Below, piece after piece: positions 1 through 6,185 of a DNA stretch of 11,089 nucleotides (positions within the stretch are counted from its first letter, which is position 1; every line of letters starts with the position of its first letter). The stretch is from Anaerolineae bacterium (GTDB lineage: Bacteria > Chloroflexota > Anaerolineae > B4-G1 > SLSP01). Where the stretch lies: positions 1 to 11,089 of the forward strand of contig JAFGSL010000531.1 of NCBI GenBank assembly GCA_016934645.1. The letters are read 5' to 3'. Position numbers and translations under genes: made by a program. Under the pieces are notes generated by a model. It saw only the letters and a list, made by a program, of their open reading frames with translations, did not search any database and had not been told where the DNA came from.

Positions 1-79
1 AAAGATTCAGAGCTTGAAAGACCTCTTGGCAAAATGCGCGCAAAGTGTCAACGGAGATATGGATGTATTCAGCTTTCAT
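1..79 (-). CDS. Malate/L-lactate dehydrogenase (Ldh2) family protein, N-terminal fragment
   Basis: Only the first 26 codons lie in the window; the gene runs off the left edge. The reverse strand reads from an ATG at 79-77 as MKAEYIHISVDTLRAFCQEV, followed by FQALNL. This matches the usual start of the Ldh2 family (malate, L-lactate, ureidoglycolate or sulfolactate dehydrogenases): a short beta strand, then a helix of the form 'L..F....F..LG'. Those enzymes are cytoplasmic NAD(P)-dependent oxidoreductases unrelated to classical LDH. The start sits 12 bases after the acetyltransferase stop, with a GGGGG-type ribosome site overlapping that gene's end, so it should be the third gene of the minus-strand operon. 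No catalytic residue is visible, so the substrate cannot be judged. The assignment comes from a short N-terminus and is tentative. Confidence 0.55.
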   Translation of the reverse strand, partial: MKAEYIHISVDTLRAFCQEVFQALNL

Positions 80-91
80 AATCGGAACCCC

Positions 92-634
92 CTAGAGAAT
101 TGTAGTATCCACCGCTTCTGCAAACTCTTCCGCGGTCAGCCGATACGTTGGATGTTGCAATCCTGTCGGCGGATAGAATTCATCGTGGGTATACTGAAAT
201 CCCAACTTCTCCAACACTCGCCGCGAGGCTACGTTGGCTGGATGATGGCCTGCGGACAGCACTGTCGCCTTTAACTGGTGAAAGGCATACTCCATCACTG
301 CCCATGCGGCTTCTACCGCCAATCCCTGACTCCAATAAGCGCGTCGAAGGTGAAAGCCGATCTCATAAACGCTTTGCTCATCCCGGTATGGTCTTAACCC
401 GCAGCAGCCGACAAACTCATCACGATCGAGGAGGAAGAGGGGCCAGTATTGAACGCGATACGTGTGCAGATTATCCATCTCGCGCGCCAGCCGCTCGCGG
501 ATCTGGTCTACCGAGAAGGGGCCGCCGATAAAGCGGGTGACGTTCTCATCACCCCATAGCCCAACAGCAAGATCAAGGTCAGCTTCGGCCCATGGACGGA
601 ACCCCAGGCGTCGGGTGTGCAAGAAGTACATCAT
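92..634 (-). CDS. GNAT family N-acetyltransferase (RimJ/RimL type)
   Basis: A protein of about 180 residues that transfers acetyl from acetyl-CoA to an amine, possibly a protein N-terminus or a small molecule. The N-terminus (LHTRRLGFRPWAEADLD) is the typical RimJ/RimL opening, 'L.T.RL.LRP....D'. The acetyl-CoA pyrophosphate loop is YWSQGLAVEA at about residues 100-109, a 'Q..G.A' form of motif A. The closing motif is HPANVASRRVLEKLGF at 131-146, the standard 'N..S.R.LEKLGF'. The start is ambiguous: GTG at 637, ATG at 634 and ATG at 631 are consecutive in-frame codons. None has a clear ribosome site, so translation is probably coupled to the peptidase gene, whose stop codon is at 643-641. I chose the first ATG. 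The acetyl-acceptor substrate is unknown. Confidence 0.9.
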   Translation of the reverse strand: MMYFLHTRRLGFRPWAEADLDLAVGLWGDENVTRFIGGPFSVDQIRERLAREMDNLHTYRVQYWPLFLLDRDEFVGCCGLRPYRDEQSVYEIGFHLRRAYWSQGLAVEAAWAVMEYAFHQLKATVLSAGHHPANVASRRVLEKLGFQYTHDEFYPPTGLQHPTYRLTAEEFAEAVDTTIL

Positions 635-640
635 CACTAC

Positions 641-2722
641 TCAGGATTCTGAATCAGCGCTTGTGTCCTCGAGTTTTATGTTTAGGTTGGCGACAAAGAA
701 CGCCCAGCGATCTGCCGCTTCTTCGATGATCTTGGAAGTAGGCTTGCCTGCACCGTGTCCGGCCTTGGTTTCGACGCGGATGAAGACCGGAGCATCTCCC
801 GCCTGGGCATGTTGGAGCGCCGCCGCGAACTTGAAGCTGTGCGCTGGAAAAACGCGGTCGTCGTGATCGGCAGTGGTGATCAGCGTGGGTGGATAGTGGG
901 TGCCACCCTTGACATTGTGATAGGGCGAATAGGCCAGCAACGCCTGGAAATCGGCCTCGTTATCGGGCGAGCCGTAATCCGAGGTCCACGCCCAGCCGAT
1001 GGTCCATTGGTGAAAGCGCAGCATGTCGAGCACGCCAACCGCACACAGACACGCGCCAAACAGATCGGGACGTTGGGTCAGACACGCGCCTACAAGTAAA
1101 CCGCCGTTGCTTCCCCCGCCGATGGCCAACTTGGATGTGCTGGTATAGCCGTTGGCGATCAACCATTCTGCCGCTGCGATGAAATCATCGAAGACATTCT
1201 GCTTGTTGAGCAGACGGCCAGCGTCGTGCCAGGCTTTGCCGTATTCGCCACCGCCGCGCAGACTCGCTTGTGCGTAAATGCCGCCCATCTCCATCCACAC
1301 CAGATTGGTGGCCGAAAAAGCAGGCATCATCGGGATGTTGAATCCGCCATAGCCGTACAGATAGGTCGGTGTGTCGGGACCGGGCTGCACATCCTTGCGA
1401 TGCGTGATGAACATCGGCACACGCGTGCCATCTCGGCTTGGGTAGAAAACCTGCTCTGTGACGTAATCCTCAGGATCGAAACCAACTTCGGGGAAACGGA
1501 AAACCGTGCTTTCACCGGTGGCAACGTCGTAGCGATAGATTGTCCCTGGCGTGTTAAAGCTGGTGAACGCGAAAAACACCTCGTCGTCCTGGCGTCGACA
1601 ATGGCATCCTCCTACCTGCCCCAGGCCTGGCAGGACAATCTCGCGTACGAGTTGGCCCTGTTTATCTAGCACACGCATCTCGCTGTGCGCATCGTGCATG
1701 TAGGCGGCGACAAACCAATCTTGCACCAGACTTACACCTTGTAATGCATCAGCCGATTCAGGAACGCGCGCGCGCCAGTTGGCGCGTTCCGGCTGGCGGA
1801 TGTCGATGGCGACCACGCGTTCCATAGGTGCGTCGAGGTCGGTCTGAAAGTAAAAGAGGGGACCGTCATTGCCCACGAAACCATAGTGAGCATCGAAGGT
1901 GTTGAGCAATTCAACCACCGGAGCCGTCGTGTCCTGCAAATCCCGGTAAAAGACGCCGTTTTCGCGGTTGGTGCCCACCCAGACCATGATGATGAGGTAG
2001 CGACCGTCCTCGGTCACATACCCACCAAATCCCCAATCCTTATGATCGGGTCGTTCATACACCAGCACATCTTCCGCCTGTGACGTACCCAGGCGGTGAT
2101 AGTAAAGCTTGTGAAAGTAATTGGTGCTCTTGAAAGTTTCGCCTTCTTGCGGCGCGTCGTAGCGGCTGTAGAAAAATCCGGCGTTGTCCGCTGTCCACGA
2201 TGCGTCGGAAAATTTGGACCATTCGATCACATCCGCGAGATCACGGCCAGTGTCCACCTCGCGCACGTGCCAGGTTTGCCAGTCCGAGCCGGAAGCTGAT
2301 AGCGAGTAGACCAGCAGCCGCCCATCGTCGCTGATAGCCCAGCCGGTCAGCGCCACCGTACCATCCTCTGACAATCCATTGGGATCGAGTAATACCTGGG
2401 GTTCGGCGTCCAACGCGGCCATCCAGTAGAGCACGGCCTGATTCTGCAACCCGGTCTGCTGCGTGAAAAAGTATCGACCACCGTGCTTATCCGGCGGACT
2501 GAACTTGTCATAATCCCATAGTTGAGTCAATCGCAAGCGGATTCTGTCGCGGGCAGGGATTTGCTCCAGATACGAAAAGGTAAGTTCGTTCTCAGCCTCG
2601 ATCCATTGGCGGGTTTGGGCCGAATCCAATTCTTCCAGCCAGCGATAGGGATCGGGCACGGTGACGCCGTGCAATACATCGACATGAGCGCTACGCTCAC
2701 CGGGGGGATAGGTGAATGTCAT
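641..2722 (-). CDS. Prolyl oligopeptidase (S9A family serine peptidase)
   Basis: A 693-residue protein, close to the roughly 710 of mammalian prolyl oligopeptidase. It should cleave short peptides after proline. The N-terminus carries the conserved 'DPYRWLEE' segment (residues 24-31). Residues of about 80-400 form the beta-propeller that limits substrate size, and the alpha/beta-hydrolase domain follows. The triad is visible: Ser538 in GGGSNGG, Asp621 in TADHDDRV with the substrate-binding Arg623, and His656 in KAGHGAGK. The oxyanion-side motif YGYGGFN is at 456-462 and SLRGGGEYG at 487-495. No signal peptide is present, so it is probably cytoplasmic. A good ribosome site (AGGAG, plus-strand 2731-2735) precedes the ATG at 2722. 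It is the first gene of the minus-strand operon, six bases ahead of the acetyltransferase. Confidence 0.96.
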   Translation of the reverse strand: MTFTYPPGERSAHVDVLHGVTVPDPYRWLEELDSAQTRQWIEAENELTFSYLEQIPARDRIRLRLTQLWDYDKFSPPDKHGGRYFFTQQTGLQNQAVLYWMAALDAEPQVLLDPNGLSEDGTVALTGWAISDDGRLLVYSLSASGSDWQTWHVREVDTGRDLADVIEWSKFSDASWTADNAGFFYSRYDAPQEGETFKSTNYFHKLYYHRLGTSQAEDVLVYERPDHKDWGFGGYVTEDGRYLIIMVWVGTNRENGVFYRDLQDTTAPVVELLNTFDAHYGFVGNDGPLFYFQTDLDAPMERVVAIDIRQPERANWRARVPESADALQGVSLVQDWFVAAYMHDAHSEMRVLDKQGQLVREIVLPGLGQVGGCHCRRQDDEVFFAFTSFNTPGTIYRYDVATGESTVFRFPEVGFDPEDYVTEQVFYPSRDGTRVPMFITHRKDVQPGPDTPTYLYGYGGFNIPMMPAFSATNLVWMEMGGIYAQASLRGGGEYGKAWHDAGRLLNKQNVFDDFIAAAEWLIANGYTSTSKLAIGGGSNGGLLVGACLTQRPDLFGACLCAVGVLDMLRFHQWTIGWAWTSDYGSPDNEADFQALLAYSPYHNVKGGTHYPPTLITTADHDDRVFPAHSFKFAAALQHAQAGDAPVFIRVETKAGHGAGKPTSKIIEEAADRWAFFVANLNIKLEDTSADSES

Positions 2723-2761
2723 TGAAGTCTCTCCTTATTAAGCTACGGATTCGATACGGTA

Positions 2762-2838
2762 GGCGCAACGCACTTGATTTAGATTCATCCGGTACACGTG
2801 TAAAAACGGTGTTCTTTGACGCAAAAGTGCGTTGCACC
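2762..2838. repeat. 14-bp near-perfect inverted repeat upstream of the peptidase gene
   Basis: The arms are GGCGCAACGCACTT (2762-2775) and AAGTGCGTTGCACC (2825-2838), complementary at 13 of 14 positions, with 49 bases between them. Inside lies a second perfect palindrome, TACACGTGTA, at 2793-2802. The element ends 39 bases before the peptidase start codon, so it lies within its promoter or leader. It could be a dispersed small palindromic repeat, a MITE remnant or a paired operator. I saw no other copy in this window. Confidence 0.7.
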
Positions 2839-2890
2839 TGTAGATGAGATGATATGCCCAAAACCGGAAACCGTCAATGTTTCACTCGCA

Positions 2891-3018
2891 GGGTCTTATC
2901 ATTCTCGCTTCGAGGGGGGAACGCCAGTTCCCCGTTTGAAGCTGAGATGCGTCCCAAGACGCGGATCTGGCGATCCGCTCCAAGCAAAAAAGAGACCATA
3001 ACGAGAATGATAAAGCCC
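2891..3018. repeat. 128-bp palindromic element with 17-bp imperfect terminal inverted repeats
   Basis: The ends are GGGTCTTATCATTCTCG (2891-2907) and CGAGAATGATAAAGCCC (3002-3018), complementary at 15 of 17 positions. The interior holds three hairpins. The first is GCTTC/GAAGC (2907-2911 with 2938-2942) enclosing GGGGAAC-gcca-GTTCCCC (2916-2933). The second is GCGTC-ccaa-GACGC (2949-2962). The third is GCGGATC-tggc-GATCCGC (2961-2978). Short reading frames cross this block on both strands but lack ribosome sites and recognisable protein character. It is best read as a non-coding structured or MITE-like repeat in the divergent intergenic region. It could also act as a bidirectional structural RNA or transcription insulator. 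Confidence 0.65.
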
Positions 3019-3101
3019 TGGTTTCATTCGACGCTGCATATGAATACATAGGAATCAAGGCAACTGTTCGCAGTTGTCCCGTAGTCCAGGGCCTTGTGCC
3101 C
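3015..3101. repeat. Further inverted repeats and hairpins in the intergenic region
   Basis: GCCCTGG (3015-3021) is perfectly complementary to CCAGGGC (3086-3092). Between them lies a hairpin at 3059-3078, GGCAACTG-TTCG-CAGTTGTC, an 8-bp stem with one G-T pair and a TTCG loop. GGGC/GCCC (3089-3092 with 3098-3101) forms another short stem that competes with the long pairing. There is no T-run after any stem, so none looks like a canonical intrinsic terminator. Together with the preceding element this makes about 210 bases of foldable, apparently non-coding DNA. Confidence 0.45.
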
Positions 3102-3169
3102 GTCTGAACGCCCACGAGGGGCTACGAACTAGTTACCCTAACGCTGAACTGTTACGAATCAAGGCGTGT

Positions 3170-3240
3170 TTGACATTTGAGAAAAGCGACACATCCTTGA
3201 GAGTGTACACTGTGGCAGCGAAGATACGACACATTCCAGA
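3170..3240 (+). promoter_or_regulatory. Candidate promoter/operator region of the racemase gene
   Basis: A perfect -35-like TTGACA is at 3170-3175, but no good -10 lies 16-18 bases downstream (3193-3198 reads ATCCTT), so promoter activity is uncertain. Downstream is the perfect 10-bp palindrome AGTGTACACT (3202-3211), flanked by two copies of CGACACAT (3187-3194 and 3227-3234) exactly 40 bases apart. Such an arrangement could be an operator. In addition, GAATCAAGGC occurs at 3052-3061 and 3156-3165. No regulator gene is in the window to pair with these sites. Confidence 0.3.
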
Positions 3241-3256
3241 AAGGGAGGAGTAAACC

Positions 3257-3949
3257 ATGAAAACGATAGGTCTGCTTGGCGGTATGAGTTGGGAGTCATC
3301 TCTTGAGTACTATCGCATCATCAACGAAACGGTCAAAGAAAGACTTGGCGGCCTTCACTCCGCCGAATGCGTGATGTATTCCGTGGATTTCGCGCCGATG
3401 GAGGTCCTGCAACGTCAAGGACGATGGCGAGAAGCAGCGCAACACTTGGTCAAGGCAGCGCAGAATGTCGAAAGTGCAGGCGCCGATTTTGTTGTGCTCT
3501 GTACCAATACGATGCACATAGTGGCCGATGATATTCAGGCGCACATCACCATCCCCTTGTTGCACATCGCAGACGCGACGGCACAGAAAGTGAGTGCGGC
3601 CGGCATCAAAACAATAGGATTGCTGGGTACGCGTTTCACGATGGAAGAAGACTTCTACAAGGGCCATCTCAGTCACAACCATGGTCTCGACGTCATAATC
3701 CCTGACGATGAAGAACGCGAGATTGTCCATGGTGTCATCTATGACGAGCTAGTTCTCGGCGAAATCAGGCCGGAATCGCGAGCACAGTATTTGCAGATTA
3801 TAGGGCGGTTAGTCCAATCTGGCGCAGAGGGCATCATCTTGGGCTGCACTGAGATCGGATTACTGATTCATGATGAGGATAGCCACGTTCCGCTGTTTGA
3901 TACGACGAAGATTCACGCTGTTGCGGCAGTGGAATATGCCCTTGCGTAG
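3257..3949 (+). CDS. Aspartate/glutamate racemase family protein
   Basis: A 230-residue cytoplasmic protein of the PLP-independent Asp/Glu racemase superfamily, closest in pattern to aspartate racemase and the YgeA group. These enzymes interconvert L- and D-amino acids with two cysteines acting as acid and base. The N-terminus KTIGLLGGMSWESS is the family signature. The first catalytic cysteine is Cys82 in LCTNTMH and the second is Cys197 in LGCTEIGLL, so both are intact. Length is normal. A strong GGGAGGAG ribosome site (3243-3250) fixes the ATG at 3257. The gene is divergent from the peptidase operon. It is followed, without a visible terminator, by the strong promoter of the next unit, so partial read-through is possible. 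The amino acid it acts on (Asp, Glu or another) cannot be told from sequence alone. Confidence 0.92.
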   Translation: MKTIGLLGGMSWESSLEYYRIINETVKERLGGLHSAECVMYSVDFAPMEVLQRQGRWREAAQHLVKAAQNVESAGADFVVLCTNTMHIVADDIQAHITIPLLHIADATAQKVSAAGIKTIGLLGTRFTMEEDFYKGHLSHNHGLDVIIPDDEEREIVHGVIYDELVLGEIRPESRAQYLQIIGRLVQSGAEGIILGCTEIGLLIHDEDSHVPLFDTTKIHAVAAVEYALA

Positions 3950-3958
3950 AAAAAATGA

Positions 3959-3988
3959 TTGACAAAACACTGGGTTTTCGTGTATAAT
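3959..3988 (+). promoter_or_regulatory. Consensus sigma-70 promoter for the BtrH-like gene run
   Basis: TTGACA at 3959-3964 and TATAAT at 3983-3988 are both perfect consensus hexamers separated by 18 bases. Transcription should begin near 3995, giving a leader of about 117 bases before the gene at 4112. The promoter starts only ten bases after the racemase stop codon, so the downstream genes can be expressed independently of it. This is the clearest promoter I see in the window. Confidence 0.85.
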
Positions 3989-4004
3989 TAGAACATAAGT
4001 TCTA
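3989..4004. promoter_or_regulatory. Palindromic operator resembling a Gram-positive SOS (LexA) box
   Basis: TAGAACATAAGTTCTA has perfect 6-bp inverted arms (TAGAAC and GTTCTA) around a 4-base spacer. It directly abuts the -10 hexamer and covers the expected transcription start. The core GAAC-N4-GTTC is the core of the LexA/DinR box known from Bacillus and Actinobacteria, although the flanking bases differ from the CGAAC...GTTCG consensus. Its position would let a bound repressor block initiation. A different dimeric repressor could equally use it, and no regulator gene is present here. Confidence 0.5.
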
Positions 4005-4111
4005 CGTCTTAATGGAATATCCCGCAGAACTATGGCCGGTCAAGATAATCAACCACAAACCCCACATATGCGGAAAATGTTGAACGGGTTCTCACAAAAA
4101 GGGAGGGGACG

Positions 4112-5074
4112 ATGAAGACGCTGGAGAATTGCAGGTGGAGTACGGCTTGGGTGTCACACCTGGGCTGCATCAAGGGATGTCTGGATTTCTTGGGGATTGA
4201 GATCAGCAACGCCTGGCTTTACGGCGGAACGGGCCACGCGTTTGTCATCAACTTGCACAAGGAAGTTTGCCCCAGCGGGCCGACGGCGTGGAACACAATG
4301 AAGCTCTTTGAGCTGGGCCGCAACCTCGGCTACAAATTTGACGGCATCTTCGCGACCAAACAACAGGATGACTTCGGCGAGATGCAAAAGCGCGCCTGGG
4401 AACACGCACAATCCGCCATTGACCAGGGAATACCTTGTTACGGCTGGGAGCTGGAGATTCCCGAATTCTACATGGTCTACGGTTATGACAATGTGGGCTT
4501 CTATTACTCCGGTCCGGGTTGTGATGAAGGTAAAGGTCCTAAGCCCTGGCAAGAGCTGGGCGATACCGGGATCGGCGTCCTCGAACTGTACAGTGTATGG
4601 CCCGGTGAAGCCGCCGATGATGCGACGACGGTTAAGCAGGCCTTGACCTTTGCCCTGGAACATGCCGCCACCCCCAACGAGTGGACTTTCGAGGATTACA
4701 AGACCGGATTGGCGGGCTATGACAACTGGATCAACGCATTGCAAGAGGGTAAAGCCTCTGATATGGGCATGCGCTTCAACACTGGTGTGTGGCTGGAATG
4801 CCGCAAAAATGCTGTCGGGTTCCTAGAAGAAGCCAAAGAGCGACTTGCCGGTCGAGTAGATACATTGTTCGATGCAGCATTGACGCACTATCGGGTCGTA
4901 TCGGAGAGCCTGAGTAAGATCGCGGAGATCTACCCGTGGTCGTTCGAAGCATCCGACGAGGACGTACTCCCAGTTGACGAAACGAGTCGCGCTGCGGTTG
5001 AAGCGCTCAAAGCTGCCAGGGAGGCGGAAGCGGCAGGGTTACAGGCATTAGATAAAATCGTGACAGCGCTTTGA
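4112..5074 (+). CDS. BtrH-like (butirosin biosynthesis H, N-terminal) papain-fold protein A
   Basis: A 320-residue protein. The N-terminal half resembles the BtrH N-terminal/C39-like cysteine protease fold: SHLGCIKGCLDFLG (15-28) fits the nucleophile-bearing helix, SNAWLYGGTGHAF (32-44) fits the 'SE..ifG.G.g..f' stretch, and EFYMVYGYDNVGFYYSGPG (118-136) fits the 'H.vvv.GYD..g.y..dp' core strands. Candidate active-site residues are Cys19 or Cys23 and His42. The His usual before 'vvvGYD' is absent (Glu118-Phe119 instead). Residues from about 170 form a helical C-terminal region containing AGYDNWI (201-207). BtrH itself is an acyl-ACP:aminoglycoside acyltransferase, but this protein's substrate is unknown. 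The GGGAGGGG ribosome site at 4101-4108 fixes the start. It is first in the promoter-led run and is followed by its paralogue 24 bases downstream. Confidence 0.72.
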   Translation: MKTLENCRWSTAWVSHLGCIKGCLDFLGIEISNAWLYGGTGHAFVINLHKEVCPSGPTAWNTMKLFELGRNLGYKFDGIFATKQQDDFGEMQKRAWEHAQSAIDQGIPCYGWELEIPEFYMVYGYDNVGFYYSGPGCDEGKGPKPWQELGDTGIGVLELYSVWPGEAADDATTVKQALTFALEHAATPNEWTFEDYKTGLAGYDNWINALQEGKASDMGMRFNTGVWLECRKNAVGFLEEAKERLAGRVDTLFDAALTHYRVVSESLSKIAEIYPWSFEASDEDVLPVDETSRAAVEALKAAREAEAAGLQALDKIVTAL

Positions 5075-5098
5075 TCGCAAAGCAAAGGGGTAAACGCA

Positions 5099-6100
5099 AT
5101 GGACAAGTGCATTCTTGACGGCATTGATCACTATCGCGTCACCGAGGCACTCTTCGAGGGCGTGCGCGTCATCCTGACTTACCGGGGCGAACCCTATTCA
5201 CCGGCTTATGTGCAGGGAATCTCTGGGGCTGCGTTTCGAATCGGTGGCATCTGCCCCTGCGCGCCAACATGTACATCGGCGATGTCCACGCAAGACCTGC
5301 TAAAGCTGTTTGGCTACGAGATCGAGGAGTTGCCGCTTTACACTGAAACGGTAGGAATTGAGCCTAAAGCCTACGCAGAAAATAGACTGCCGGAAGTATT
5401 ACCCCGCATCAAAGCCGAAATCTGCGCCGGGTGCCCCGTGCTCACGTGGAATGCCTTCACCACCTGTGAATGGGACGTCGTCTGTGGCTTTGACGAAGCA
5501 GAACACCAGCTCTGCGGGCGCGGCTCGTACGCGGGATTGGAGGACGATTACGCCGTCGCCGACGAGACGAATATCACCAATGACTACTGCCCCCCGTTTG
5601 GAGCGATCCTTATCGGGGAGAAGACTGGTGCATTTGACGCGCATGAGGCAGAATTGGCATCACTGCAAGAGGCGGTACGCCACGCACAGACCCGCAAGGA
5701 TGCAGAGCTGAAACAAAGTGACGGTTGGGTCTTCCTCGAAGGTATCCAATGCTACGACCGGTGGATTCACGACTTTGAATCACCAGAGAAAAAACGCGAG
5801 ATGGGTGACGCCTACTGCCTCGGTATCTATCACAGCACACATCGCGCCGCCGCCGATTTTGTGCGTGAACTTGCGCCCCGGTATCCGGCTGCTGCTACGC
5901 CCCTCGAACGCGCTGCTGCACACTTCACCGCAGAAGCTGATGCGCTGGATGCTTGTATGCCATTACTATGGTGGGACGTGCCTGAAGGTCCAGATGCGGA
6001 ACGTAACGCCAAAGCCGTACCGCTGCTACGCCAGGCACGCGAAGGATACGCCCGCGCCATCGGCGAAATCGAACGCGCGTTGGCGTTGATGAATAAGTAA
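5099..6100 (+). CDS. BtrH-like papain-fold protein B, paralogue of A with altered active site
   Basis: A 333-residue protein that aligns by eye with the preceding one: SPAYVQGISGAAFRIGG (34-50) with A's SNAWLYGGTGHAFVI, CEWDVVCGFDEAEHQLCGRG (123-142) with A's EFYMVYGYD region, and QCYDRWIHDF (217-226) with A's AGYDNWINAL. The two share a papain-like half followed by a helical half. In B the positions equal to A's Cys19 and Cys23 are not cysteine, and A's His42 aligns with Ala44. B has its own cysteines at ICPCAPTC (51-58) and many others. It may be a non-catalytic partner or use a relocated nucleophile. The AAAGGGG ribosome site precedes the ATG. Co-transcription with A is likely from the 24-base gap. 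Function is unknown. Confidence 0.62.
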   Translation: MDKCILDGIDHYRVTEALFEGVRVILTYRGEPYSPAYVQGISGAAFRIGGICPCAPTCTSAMSTQDLLKLFGYEIEELPLYTETVGIEPKAYAENRLPEVLPRIKAEICAGCPVLTWNAFTTCEWDVVCGFDEAEHQLCGRGSYAGLEDDYAVADETNITNDYCPPFGAILIGEKTGAFDAHEAELASLQEAVRHAQTRKDAELKQSDGWVFLEGIQCYDRWIHDFESPEKKREMGDAYCLGIYHSTHRAAADFVRELAPRYPAAATPLERAAAHFTAEADALDACMPLLWWDVPEGPDAERNAKAVPLLRQAREGYARAIGEIERALALMNK

Positions 6101-6118
6101 GTTGGACTAACAATCAGG

Positions 6119-6137
6119 AAAGCTCCTGAAGAGCTTT
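6119..6137 (+). other. Hairpin between the BtrH-like pair and the SnoaL-like gene
   Basis: AAAGCTC-ctgaa-GAGCTTT forms a perfect 7-bp stem with a 5-base loop. It lies in the longest gap (85 bases) of the plus-strand run. It lacks a following T-tract, so it is a weak candidate for a terminator; an mRNA-stabilising or attenuating stem is as likely. TTGACA overlaps its end (6136-6141) but has no convincing -10 partner. Confidence 0.35.
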
Positions 6138-6185
6138 GACATAATCAAACTCCTTGGCGCGGTCGACGCAGGAAAAGGGTGACAG

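Noticed and set aside
2816..3115. Reading frames of 60-77 codons on both strands across the divergent intergenic region
   Set aside because: They run straight through the inverted repeats and hairpins, lack ribosome sites and give low-complexity translations of the repeat itself.
4012..4083. A 23-codon leader reading frame (MEYPAELWPVKIINHKPHIC...) in the 5' leader of the first BtrH-like gene
   Set aside because: It has no ribosome site and no run of a single regulatory amino acid, and I see no alternative terminator/antiterminator stems after it. A leader peptide is not supported.
6119..6137. Intrinsic terminator splitting the plus-strand run
   Set aside because: The 7-bp stem is good but no T-tract follows, so I list it only as a hairpin.
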